The notes below the pieces were generated by a model. That model ran no database searches. It was not told the DNA's origin and saw only the letters and a program-made list of their open reading frames with translations. Shown piece after piece: positions 10,126 through 19,704 of a stretch of DNA of 56,949 nt. Every line of letters starts with the position of its first letter. The stretch's first letter is position 1. The translations under genes were made by a program, and so were the position numbers. The DNA comes from Ministeria vibrans ATCC 50519 (Eukaryota; Opisthokonta; Filasterea): positions 1 through 56,949 of the forward strand of contig CALSCP010000121.1 in the NCBI GenBank assembly GCA_943704425.1, in the 5' to 3' direction.

Positions 10126-13100
10126 TTACAGAAAAAGCGAAAAAGGTTGATCATGCACAAAGGCCAGCTCGTCCTCATTCGTCTCTGTCTCTCCCTCCTC
10201 TTCCTTCTGCCCTTCTTCCTCCCCCTCCTCTTCCTCATACAGTTCAAACGGATCCACAGAGTCCTCTTCCCCCGCGGCGACTGCAGCCGCCGCAGCCGCC
10301 GCCCCAAGACACGGCGCACCGACAACCTGAGCGAGAAAGTGCTCGCGCTCCTCGTACGACGTCTTGCTGGAACACAGATTCCGCGGACGCCGTGCATCGC
10401 CTGTGTAGTTGCCGACACGCTCGCAAAAGCCAATGAAGCGACGCCAGAGAGGGTCGACCGAGAGCACGCGCGCATTGCCCACGACGATAAGCAGACACTG
10501 ACTGCGCGTGATGCTCACATTGAAACGCTTTGGTTGGTGCACCAGACCCACATTGAGACGCACGTCGTGGGTCACCCGTGACACTCGCGACCGTGTCGTC
10601 GACACAAACACAATCTCACGCTCTTGCCCTTGCAAATCCTCTGCGGTGCCCACATTTACTTGACCCGCACCCGCTCGACGCAGTAGCTCACGAATACGCT
10701 TGACCTGCGATCGAAACGGCGCAATCACTCCCACATTGGTGGCCGTGAGCGGCAATAACACACCCAATTGCTGCTGCTGTTGCTCTTTTTGATGTTGTTG
10801 TTCGAGGTGCTTGAGAACGTCCACAACGAGCCGCGACACGGCAGACGCTTCAAAGATGTTGAATGCAGAACGGTCCGACTCGTCGCTCATACAGTCTCCT
10901 TCCACATGATAGAAAAGCACCGGCACACGGCCATTGCTGAGCTGAGGCCAGTCACAACAGCGGTCCGTCAAGTGAGCGGGCGCATGGCACTCAAGCGAGC
11001 GTGCACCACCGTAGAAGAGATCCGATGGCAACGCAAGCATGGCTGGGTGGTTGCGGTAGTTGTGGCGCAGTTGCGTAAGACTGCGCAATGTCGCTGTTGT
11101 TGACATGTCGACGGCTCTCGACTCTTGATGACTGCTGCGATTGCTGGTGCCTGTGGTGCTGGTGCAGCGACGGACATAAAGCAGCTGCTGTTGGTAAACG
11201 GGGAGGTGCATAAGGCGCTCCTGCAGCGACATCTGGAAGCCACAGGCAACGGCTTGAGGCGAACGCACATTGGGACCCAGCTGGAAGTGATCTCCGGCAA
11301 GGACCACCTGACAGCGCAGATCAACAATGGAGAGCGGCACGAGAACCTCGGGCTCCGTCGCCTGTGCACACTCGTCCACGAACAAGTGTGTAAAGTGCTG
11401 AGACGACAGTCCTAGCGAGCGCATTGTACCGGAATCGACACAGGTGGCAACAACAATGCGGAACCCGACGAGATCGGCAAGCGGAGCACACACGGGAAGG
11501 TCAAGGCCAGCCTCGTTGACGAAGCGCGTGTAGGCTTGTACATAGGCTGGAATGCTAGATTTGTCACGTGAGGCGTCAAAAAGACGAAACATGTCAGCAG
11601 GAGAGAAGAAGCAACTAAGACGCGCGACAAGGACATCGGCTGCGGCGTGCGAGGGTGCCGTGATGAGCACACGCGTTGTGGTGCGACGGCACACGCGACG
11701 CACTGCCGCCACGACAGTTGCTGTCTTGCCACTGCCTGGCGGGCCAAAAACAACGTAGGGAAGCACACCGTTGGTGTGTGCGTCAATGTCACAGACGGCG
11801 CGTCGTTGCGAGTGGTTGAGCAGCACAGTCGCATCGTTGGCTGCCATGGCCATAGAGTACTGTGGCTGTTCTTGCTGTTGTTGCTGTACAAGAAAAGGCG
11901 CAGAGCGTCCATTTGTGGAGGGCGTTGACTTGTGTTCGTCTTCCACGCGACTCTGTTCGTCGCGAATGCTTCTGTCGTGCACCAAGAGGGACACTGCATT
12001 TGAAAGGGGTATTGTGAGCACGTCGATGGTGGGAAAGAGACGCTGGCGCATGCCACTGCTGCGACCCCCAAGAACACGTCCTATCAGTGCACTAGCGCGC
12101 TTCATTTCGGCCATAGGTTTGCCGCTGAGGGTGAAACGGAGGACGCAGGGAAAGGTGGGAGGCGGATCGAGTGTGTCTGTGGTGTGTGCGTGTGTAATGT
12201 TCATGCACATGACAATGTCGCCTGTGCGACGGTTCACGGCCGACACAACCCCTTCATACTCGTAGATGGGAATGTTGTGAAAGCGGACGAGCAGACGGTC
12301 GCCGTGGTAGACGGGCGGGTGGTTCTCGAGGATGCCCGGCACGTTGAGGGTGTACGACGTGCACTGGGACGGCGTTGCGCCCGCCACGGCCGTCAGAGTC
12401 GTCTGGAAAAGCGTAAACATACGCAGGTCACGCTCCAGTTGACGCTCTTCAAACCACAACATGTTTTGTAGGTGCTTTGGGTAGACGTCGGGTGTGAGCT
12501 CGGTTGGCGAGCACCCCGCCACTTTGGTCAGTTTGACGGGGTTGCACAGCGGTGGCACAATGCGCAACGGTGTCTGTAGCACGTCGAAAAGCGGCACAAA
12601 TTGTGGAAGTCTCAACGTGGGATCCGGCGGAGGTGGGCCGTATACCATCACTGGCTTAGCCTCGATGAGTCGGAGAATCCTGGCTGGGATAAACTCGGGA
12701 GCGTGCGGATTGAGCATGGACTGCGCATCGAGCGTGTCCACCACCGAGGCACGCACCGAGCGCACAAAGATGGAGGCGTTGTTAAAGCGGAGGACAAGCC
12801 AGGCACGGAGCGTGCCCAACGGAACGCGGTGCCAGTCAATGCGCACACGACACTCAGCGGACGTCTCACCCGCAAGCACAACAGGCGGTGTCTGTCTTGT
12901 CCCGCCATCCCCCGTCCCAATGCAGACATGCAGCGCCGGCACATTGGACACAATCAGACAGTTTTGCACCGTGGCTGGCCGGACCGTGAAAAAGGCCAAT
13001 GCGCTGGCGCGACAGAGATAGAAAAGAAAACAGACAGTGAGTGAAATAATATTATGTTATTTTTTTCTTTCTTTCTTTCTTTTGACGCGAACCGTTCGGC

Positions 13101-13372
13101 TGTGCAAGGTACGCTGCTTTTGTCGGTGCGAACATGTGTACCAAAGTCGACACTCTCGGATACGCTGACCCCGTCGTGCGATGAAGCGCGAGCAGTGACT
13201 GGGAGTCTGAAACAAATGTCAAGTTCGACCAAAGACTTTAGTTTGTCGCTTACTCTCTCACTAGAGAATACGCACGTCGGGCAATCAAGAGGGCATCCTC
13301 ATCATTGTCTCTGCCAAACTCTCCTTCAATGGTATTGGTCAGCAGTTGGAGATGTTCCACAATATCTGACAT
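10126..13372 (-). CDS. MOV10/SDE3/Armitage-like SF1 RNA helicase
   Basis: The main exon is 13003-10126. A short first exon at 13372-13254 starts MSDIVEHLQLL and joins through a GTAAGC donor (phase 2), giving about 998 residues. A three-exon variant using 13206-13142 is also in frame. The N-terminal half has MOV10-type features: VYPKHLQNMLWFEERQLERD, then LNVPGILENHPPVYHGDRLL and YEGVVSAVNRRTGDI. The helicase core has Walker A GPPGSGKTA (near 11740), Walker B VDECAQATEPE, motif III LAGDHFQLGP, then HNYRNHP, VGVIAPFRSQ, the motif V equivalent TAEDLQGQEREIV, and motif VI NVSITRSQ. This is the UPF1-like SF1 order. MOV10/SDE3 helicases bind mRNA, act with Argonaute in small-RNA silencing, and restrain retroelements. 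An Ala run and a Glu-rich acidic tail (last 50 residues) are local additions. The first exon is the least certain part. Confidence 0.88.
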
Positions 13373-13677
13373 GATGTAACAACAATAATAATATAATAAT
13401 GATTATCAATCAGTGATCAATCATAAATAATTGGAAATGTCTTCTTTTTCTTCGTAAATTGACGGCTGCCAAGAATAATGCCAACTGTCGACTACTCGAC
13501 TGTCGAGTGGGGCGTATTTCTCAGACTGAGACGACTCAGAGAAAAGATCCACTTCAGTCAACGTCGAATAATAATTAATAGAAGAAGAAGAATACAACTT
13601 TTAACTTTACAACTTTTATGTTCAGTTTTACGCGCTTGGCATTTTCTCGCAGCGTTCCTTTGATACTGTCTCGAAAC
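13373..13677. promoter_or_regulatory. Divergent intergenic region between helicase and PUS3
   Basis: These 305 bases separate two divergent start codons, so both promoters must lie here. It is AT-rich and contains a perfect inverted repeat, ACTCGAC-T-GTCGAGT (13494-13508), and a second small one, CTCAG-A-CTGAG (13520-13530). No coding exon is evident. Promoter function is inferred from position. Confidence 0.5.
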
Positions 13678-15332
13678 ATGTCGCCGAAAAAGGTCAAGGC
13701 GAAGCGGGCCTTTGACTTTTCCAAATATTCGACACGTCGAGTCGCATTTCGGTAAGCGATCGTCTCTCTCTTGAATTGCTCATTCCCGGCTTATCCTTCG
13801 CTTGCCGTGTGTTCCTTTGTGCACCAAAGGGTCGCCTACCTTGGATGGTCGTATCGGGGCGTCGCAGCGCAGCAGAATGTCGCTGATACGGTTGAGGTAC
13901 AAGGAGACACAACTTGCGCTTTTGCCATCGTCTGACTTTTGCCTTGTGTGACGCAGGAACACTTCTTCAATGCACTTCTCAAGACACGCCTCATTGAGGC
14001 AAAGGCCACGTGCAACTTCTCGCGCTGTGGGCGCACCGACAAAGGCGTCAGTGCAATGGGCCAGGTGTTTGCGCTGACTGTTCGCTCCGGTCTCACTGCG
14101 GGCCCTGGCATCATCCCCCCAGCCAAGACCCTTGCAGACGACGAGACCGCGGCGGCGTCATCAACATCATCAACAGCAGCAGTAGCAGCAGTAGCAGCAG
14201 CAGCAGCTGCAAAATCAACGGAGAACGTCTCTGAGATTAGCTATTGCCATATGCTCAACGGTGCTCTCCCTAAAGACATTCGTGTGCTCGCTTGGGCACC
14301 TGTACCCGAACCCACCGCCGAGTACCCTTTTAGCGCACGCTTTAGTTGCACCCAGCGCGAATATCGCTACTACTTCCCGCTGGGCGCTCTCAATCTCGCT
14401 CGCATGCGCGATGGCGCACTCCGTCTCACCGGCGATCACGACTACCGCAACTTTTGCTTGCCCGACATTCAAAATGGCGTCCGGTCGTTTCGTCGCAAAA
14501 TTACCTCCTTCACCGTCGAGCCGTGTGACCTTCCAGGTGCCCCTTCGGCGCCTTTGCCCTCCTCTCCTTTTGCCATGCACCAAATGGTCATTTGTGGCTC
14601 GGGCTTTCTCTATCATCAAGTAACAATTCGGACATTGTATACCCACTAGCTCAATTTTTTTTTATTTGTTTGCCTCAGGTGCGCTGTATGGTTGCGGTTC
14701 TGTTTATGATTGGAGAGGGAAATGAAGAGGCGTCGTTGATTGACGCCATGTTGGATGTGGAGCAAATGACGGGAAAGCCATCGTATGGGATGGCATCTGA
14801 GCTGCCACTGGTGCTGCACGAGGCACAGTACGCCGTTGTGGATGGGGAGCGGGTGCGGATGTTACAGGGTGACGATGATGGTGAAGATGTGAATGATGCG
14901 ACTGCTGCTGCTGGTGGTGCTGCTGCTGGTGGTGGTGGTGGTGGTGCGCGGGGCGTGTCGAGCCCGTTGGAGTGGCAGGTGGATGCGGGTGCTTTGCAGC
15001 GCCTTGAGGCAGTGTCGATGGAACTTTGGCGTGAACATGCATTGCGCTCGACCATCATTGCGAGTCAACTTGCCCTCATTCGATCCCTCGCCCCTCCACC
15101 ACAATCAGCCACATCCACTACGACGACGACAGGCGTCTCGCACAAACCAATGCTAGAGCGTGGTCGCATGGGCTCCCTTGACGACCGCATCCGTCTCCTT
15201 GATGACGACCTGCGTCAACGTGGGCTCCCCGTGCCTGTTGCTGGGGGTACCAAGCGTCCTGCGTCGCCCCCATCAGACCCCGATGGGTCCACAGGGGCCG
15301 TTGACGATTCAAAACGTCACAGACCAGACTGA
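13678..15332 (+). CDS. PUS3: tRNA pseudouridine(38/39) synthase, PUS3/Deg1 type
   Basis: Four exons are inferred: 13678-13751, 13830-13896, 13957-14619 and 14679-15332, giving 485 residues. The N-terminus MSPKKVKAKRAFDF is basic. RVAYLGWSYRGVAAQ and TVEEHFFNALLKTRLI are typical of the PUS3 branch of the TruA family. The catalytic motif NFSRCGRTDKGVSA carries the nucleophilic Asp. Later blocks are REYRYYFP, DYRNFCLPDIQN and GSGFLYHQVRCMVAVLF. PUS3/Deg1 makes pseudouridine at positions 38 and 39 of the tRNA anticodon stem. A Ser/Ala/Val low-complexity insert (about residues 110-135) and a Gly/Ala insert (about 330-350) interrupt the fold, probably as surface loops. The C-terminal 70 residues are a proline/basic tail. 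The stop is 71 bases from the stop of the convergent neighbour. Confidence 0.93.
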
Positions 15333-15403
15333 AATAAAAATGAAAAAATAAACGCGTTGTACAAAACTTTTTTTTTACTACTGTTGAAGACATTTTTATA
15401 TTA

Positions 15404-16819
15404 TTATCCGAGGTTCGTGAGAATGGAGCGAATGTTGAGTGCGTGAAGGGATTGTGGCGGGAGTGCGGCAAGAGAGTCACGGAGGCGAGCGGTGAGTGAG
15501 GAGGAGGCAAAAAGGCGGTGAGAGGAGGCGAGACGCGAGAGACGCTGAAGGACAATGGAGAGGGACTCAAGCGCCGACGAGTTGGAATTGTCACTGTAGA
15601 GGGCAGCACAGGCACGGAAGAAGCCCGTGTGGTGAGCGGCCTGGTCGAGAAACTGCGCGAGAAGTGGGTCGGGTTGTGCAGGTGGTGGTGGTTGCTGTGG
15701 GCTCTGGATGAGTTGGAGCGCAGCGTCGGCAGCGACACGTGCCATTGAGGGAGAGCCTGAGTGGAGTGCGCGTGAGAGAAGGTCGAGGCCATGTAGTTGA
15801 AGGAACAGCGATTTGGAAGGAGCGCTGGTAAGGTCGCGTGCAAGCACTTGAAGTGCAGAAAGAATACGATCGGTGTGAACACTAGAGCGGAGGAGACAGA
15901 GTGCGGAGACAACGCGGATGGGCGCTGAGTCGATGTGTCGCATGAAGCGTCCGGCGGTGGCAGCACCCGTTCCTGCCAGCTGGTCACCCAGACGACGGTG
16001 TGTCACTGTAGTGCTGGGTTGACTATTGTCAATGACAAGCAAGACACGGTGAAGCACACGTGCAGTTGAGAGGTCGCGTTGAGGAGGAAGCAGCAGCAAA
16101 TGTTCGGCAAAGAGTGGAAAGAGTGCCTGTGCTATTTCACCATTCATATCGTCACAGACAGCGCCATTCCAGTCCAGCAGTGCGCCGCTCATTTCCACAA
16201 AGGCACGCAAACGAGCACGCGTCACTTTCAATTGCGCCGCCAGCTGGTCGTTCTTATCGACATCTGGTGGGGGTGGTGGTGGTGCGTGTGGCGTTGACTC
16301 AGCAGCCACCGATTGCCTTTGTTGTTTGATACTCCGACGCAGCGCCGCGACTTCTCGCCGTTCGCTCTGCAAGCAAACTTCCAGCGCATCATGATTCGCC
16401 TGCATTTCGATCCGTTGCGCCTCGGAATCGGCCAGCTTCCGCCGCAGTCCGTCGCGCAATTGCCGAAGATTGTGTATAATGCGCGCCGAGTCGTCTGCGC
16501 GCGATTCCATCCGCTGACGCACTCCCTCTTCCACGAGTGCACTCACATGTTCATCCAACGTCCGTTCGCGCTCCATCAACAAGTCTCGTTTCCGTCGGAG
16601 CGCTTCGGCGATTTCTCGAAATTCGTCCATGACACAAGTCATTTCCGTCGCTGTCGCCGCCACCGTCGTCGTTGGCGCAGCCGGTGACCGGCTTTGTCGT
16701 CCACTACGAACTTTCCGATGAATCTCCGAGATGGACGCCTCGCCCTCGTCCCCATCGTTGTCGAGTAGAAGATCAAAAAGCATGAATAAATTTGGGCGCC
16801 AAAATTGAAAATTATTCAC
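15404..16819 (-). CDS. CCDC138-like coiled-coil protein
   Basis: This single-exon reading frame encodes 471 residues from the ATG at 16819, or 459 from the second in-frame ATG at 16783 (MLFDLLLDNDGDEGE). I prefer the second because the first 12 codons overlap the short shared promoter. Residues 65-180 are a charged coiled coil (REIAEALRRKRDLLMERERTL onward) and are followed by a Pro run. The C-terminal 270 residues are an all-helical, HEAT/ARM-like region, with ALFPLFAEHLLLL, THRRLGDQLAG and LSIVLQRLSRLASSHRLF, ending LNIRSILTNLG. The order and the ending resemble what I recall of animal CCDC138, a centrosomal/centriolar-satellite protein, but this is from memory and unconfirmed. If correct, a flagellate or centriole-bearing cell is implied. 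Confidence 0.6.
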   Translation of the reverse strand: MNNFQFWRPNLFMLFDLLLDNDGDEGEASISEIHRKVRSGRQSRSPAAPTTTVAATATEMTCVMDEFREIAEALRRKRDLLMERERTLDEHVSALVEEGVRQRMESRADDSARIIHNLRQLRDGLRRKLADSEAQRIEMQANHDALEVCLQSERREVAALRRSIKQQRQSVAAESTPHAPPPPPPDVDKNDQLAAQLKVTRARLRAFVEMSGALLDWNGAVCDDMNGEIAQALFPLFAEHLLLLPPQRDLSTARVLHRVLLVIDNSQPSTTVTHRRLGDQLAGTGAATAGRFMRHIDSAPIRVVSALCLLRSSVHTDRILSALQVLARDLTSAPSKSLFLQLHGLDLLSRALHSGSPSMARVAADAALQLIQSPQQPPPPAQPDPLLAQFLDQAAHHTGFFRACAALYSDNSNSSALESLSIVLQRLSRLASSHRLFASSSLTARLRDSLAALPPQSLHALNIRSILTNLG

Positions 16820-16839
16820 ATTAATTTCCCCTTCTCAGT
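16784..16839. promoter_or_regulatory. Short bidirectional promoter with E2F-like site
   Basis: At most 56 bases separate the start codons of the divergent CCDC138-like and TIPIN genes (20 if the upstream ATG is used). Bases 16796-16803 read GCGCCAAA, the reverse complement of TTTGGCGC, which fits the E2F/DP consensus TTTSSCGC. It sits in the near-palindrome TTTGGGCGCCAAA. The rest is AT-rich. E2F binding is inferred from the match alone. Confidence 0.5.
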
Positions 16840-17485
16840 ATGATGACCACCGCTTCTGTCGCTGCGGCAGCATCTGCTGCATCTGCTGCTGCATCTGCTG
16901 CTGCCAGCACTGCAAACCTGTCGACCACTGCAACTTCAGCTGCTGACGAAGATGTCGCGGCGTACTTGACGGCGTGGAACAACGACGACGACGACGACGA
17001 CGACATGGCCTTGCCGCCTTTACCGCCCGCCCTCTCGCCTCCTCGCCTCGAAGACCTCACTCGCGCCGTCACCGCCGCGCCTGCATTGTCGTCGACGACA
17101 ACCACTACAGCGACAGCGACAAAAGCAGCTGCTGCCGCCGTAGCAGCAGCAGCAGCGTCAGGCACCGCCAAAGCCAAGGCGAACAAAGCTTGGAAAACAA
17201 CCGGCAAAATCACCAAACAGAGCTATGCCCCCAAGCCAGTGGCGTCTACGAGTACTGACGCAGAGGGTGGTGGGGGCGCAGGAGGGGCGGCGGCTGCCGA
17301 AGGCGAAGAAGAGCCAAAGGTAAGCAATTGAGTACAATTGTGAGTGTCTTCGTATGGCTCATTGCATCTCAAAACGCGCCACTCACACATACTCTCTCTC
17401 TCTATCACTTTGTTTCTCTCTCTCTCTATCGCTTTGTTTCTCTCTCTCTCTCTATCGCTTTGTTTCTCTCTCTCTCTCTATCACT

Positions 17486-17527
<42 letters not shown>

Positions 17528-17556
17528 CTTNNNNNNNNNNNNNNNNNNNNNNNNNN

Positions 17557-17607
<51 letters not shown>

Positions 17608-17925
17608 TAGCTGAACTGTTTTTTTTCTACTTCTTAACCTTGTTCGATCTCTCTTGTAGGGAAAGGACACGAAGCATCAGACTTAAAACGTCTGTTGCAG
17701 TACTACGCACTGTGGGCACACTCGTTGTACTCAAAAATGGCATTTGAAGACTTTGCGGAGCGACTAGAGACACTGGGGAGCAAAGGGGAAGTGAAAAACT
17801 ACGTGTCACGCCTGGTGCACTCGGGGGTCGCAGACGATGGACTCGTACACTCAAGCGACGAAGAAGACGACGACACTGCACCACCCACCACAACAACTAC
17901 AACAACAACAGCACCTGCGCCAGTG

Positions 17926-17966
<41 letters not shown>

Positions 17967-18216
17967 GGCAGTAACAACAGCAGTGGCTCCCATGGACGTA
18001 CCCGAGGACGACGAGCTGCTCATGGCCATTATGGAAGAGCAAGAGCACATGCGCACCATTAACAACAACAACAACAACAGTAGCAGCCATCATGGTCGCG
18101 AGGACGACCCCGAGGAGCCTGATTGGGAGGATTTTGATGGGGACATTGTGATGAATGAGACGCGCAACGCAGAGTCCACTGTCGTTCCAACTGCACTCAA
18201 TTTTGACGAAGAATAA
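16840..18216 (+). CDS. TIPIN/Swi3/Csm3 replication-fork protection protein (model incomplete at assembly gap)
   Basis: Exon A (16840-17319) is a low-complexity Ala/Thr/Asp-rich stretch ending at a perfect GTAAGC donor. The last exon (17660-18216) is diagnostic: GKGHEASDLKRLLQYY, then LWAHSLYSKMAFEDF, then LETLGSKGEV, which is the second half of the Swi3/TIPIN domain. TIPIN (Swi3, Csm3) binds Timeless (Swi1, Tof1), travels with the replisome, stabilises stalled forks and supports the S-phase checkpoint. The first half of the domain (usually LL.PRGLP.L and a following basic segment) is absent. Exon A ends in phase 0 while the last exon needs phase 1, so an exon is probably hidden in the N gap. 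The C-terminus has poly-Thr and Asn runs and an acidic tail. A weak alternative donor inside exon A (GTGGTG near 17268) would restore the phase without a missing exon. Confidence 0.8.
17380..17625. repeat. Intronic CT, CA and TA microsatellites
   Basis: The TIPIN intron holds nested CTCTCTAT runs (CT-rich with TTTGTTTCTC interruptions) up to the N gap. After the gap comes a CA run and then a (TA)n run at about 17567-17607. The simple sequence on both sides explains why assembly failed here. Confidence 0.9.
17531..17556. other. Assembly gap (26 N)
   Basis: Twenty-six undetermined bases lie between a CT microsatellite and a CA/TA microsatellite within the TIPIN gene. The true length is unknown. 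Reading-phase and domain arguments suggest it may contain an exon. Confidence 0.98.
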
Positions 18217-18243
18217 AATAACAGAATATACTCTTTCACTTTT

Positions 18244-19511
18244 TTAGCATTTGTTTTGGGAGGCAAAGATGGTGGCAGGCTCTTTGAAGTCGATGGTGAG
18301 ATGGCCGCGGTTGGGACCGTGGTAGGAAGGGCCAAGAGGAGTGGTACAAGTGAGGGGAGGGGACGCACTGGGAGCACTGGTGGCCCACATGACGAAGAAG
18401 GGGATGTTGTACTCGACGGGAATATCGTGGTGGCCCGTGTGAAAAGGCCGAGTAAAGGCAACGGTGCGGCGATGTGTGATGGGGTCGTCATGGATGGAAG
18501 TCTGCGAGAGGATCATAGCGCTGTTGTCGGTAGGCGCGCCGACGTAAACGTCATCGACAAACATAGAGCGAATGCAGTCGGCGCCCGTTTGTGCGTCCTT
18601 GTAGCCCAGCACAATGTCGGTGTTGTTCATGCCCGGGAAGGTCATGCCAAAGCCAAAGGCAACAAATCCGTTGGTTGGCGCACTGATGGCCATGCGCAAC
18701 TCCTGCTTTGCCTCGTCAAAGTCCCACGCCATGCGGTAGTCGAGAGCGTGGTTAAGGACGTAGCAGTGCTCGTAGGCGGCCAGGTGCTGGTGGCGAGGGC
18801 TGTTTGCAAGCGCCTGGTAGACGGGCTCGGGTGCCGGCGGAGTTTGCAGGCGCCCATTCTTGAAGGGACAGCCACCGCTGCGCCGCACCTTGCTATGGCC
18901 GTCCTTGTCCTCCTTCAACGTGCACGGCGGCGGCAGCGGCGTGTACTGCACGTCGGTCGGAAGCTTCCTGGTCGTGCGCTTAAAGAAGCTGTGCATGTGG
19001 ACGACCGGCTCGGCCAGCAGCACCTGAGACTGGAGCGTGTCGGTCGTCTCGTCGAGGGCCAGCGTCCACTGCAGCAGGTGACAGCCGCCAATGCGGACCG
19101 GCGCACACCACACATAGTGTGTCTCGTTCGTTCGGTCCGCCTGCACTTCGAGCGTCGTCACAACGCGTGCAGCCTCCGGAAAGAAGTCTGTTTGTTGTTT
19201 TTTGAGAGAGAGATAAGGGGAAATTTTGGGAATTTTTCAGACGTACGTCGAATAATTCCACAATAGGTAAGCGTTGTCTCGTTGACCCAAAACTGCTGTT
19301 GGGAGCCCGGAATCATGTATTCGGTGGCGTTTAAGGTGTCGCTGATGAGATGGCCGTACGGCACGGCTGCAATGTGCAGATCAAAACTTCGCAAAAACGG
19401 TCCAAGTGTCGTCTCGTCAGGAGTTCCCTCCCACACGCCCTCAAATTTGGGCGACAGTGCCGCGATAGACGGAACCAACGAGAGGAGTGCAGCAAGCGGT
19501 AATGCCAGCAT
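18244..19511 (-). CDS. Secreted DOMON-domain protein
   Basis: Two exons on the minus strand are inferred: 19511-19247 and 19187-18244 (phase 1), giving 402 residues. The N-terminus MLALPLAALLSLVPSIAAL is a signal peptide. Residues 20-210 are a Cys-containing region I do not recognise, with possible N-glycosylation sites (NAT, NET). The C-terminal half (about 225-395) reads as a DOMON domain: YRMAWDFDEAKQELRMAI, then TNGFVAFGFGMTFPGMNNTD, then VDDVYVGAPT, ending SYHGPNRGHLTIDF. DOMON domains are beta-sandwiches that bind haem or sugar, in secreted or surface redox proteins such as dopamine beta-hydroxylase and cellobiose dehydrogenase. No copper monooxygenase His cluster or membrane segment is visible, so I assign no enzymatic reaction. 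The stop lies 27 bases from the stop of the convergent TIPIN gene. Confidence 0.75.
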
Positions 19512-19704
19512 TCCAAAAAAAAAACGAAGAAAAAAAGTGACTGAATTGAAAATTGAAAATTTTAATCATTAAAGTTTGGTCACACACACACTTTTTTTTA
19601 ACCTCATCTCTTTCTTCCTCCCATCGGTGTAGTTGGACTCGTTATTTCAGTGCGCGGGAGATTTTTTTCCCGAGAGTGAATAGTTTTGAAGTGATCGTTT
19701 GGAA

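Noticed and set aside
10147-10581. Plus-strand frame opposite the helicase 3' end
   Set aside because: The minus-strand helicase frame with complete SF1 motifs accounts for this DNA. The plus frame is compositional.
13142-13206. Extra 65-base exon in the helicase 5' end
   Set aside because: It can be spliced in frame, but a single intron from the GTAAGC donor at 13253 to the acceptor at 13004 is simpler and uses a better donor. It is kept only as an alternative.
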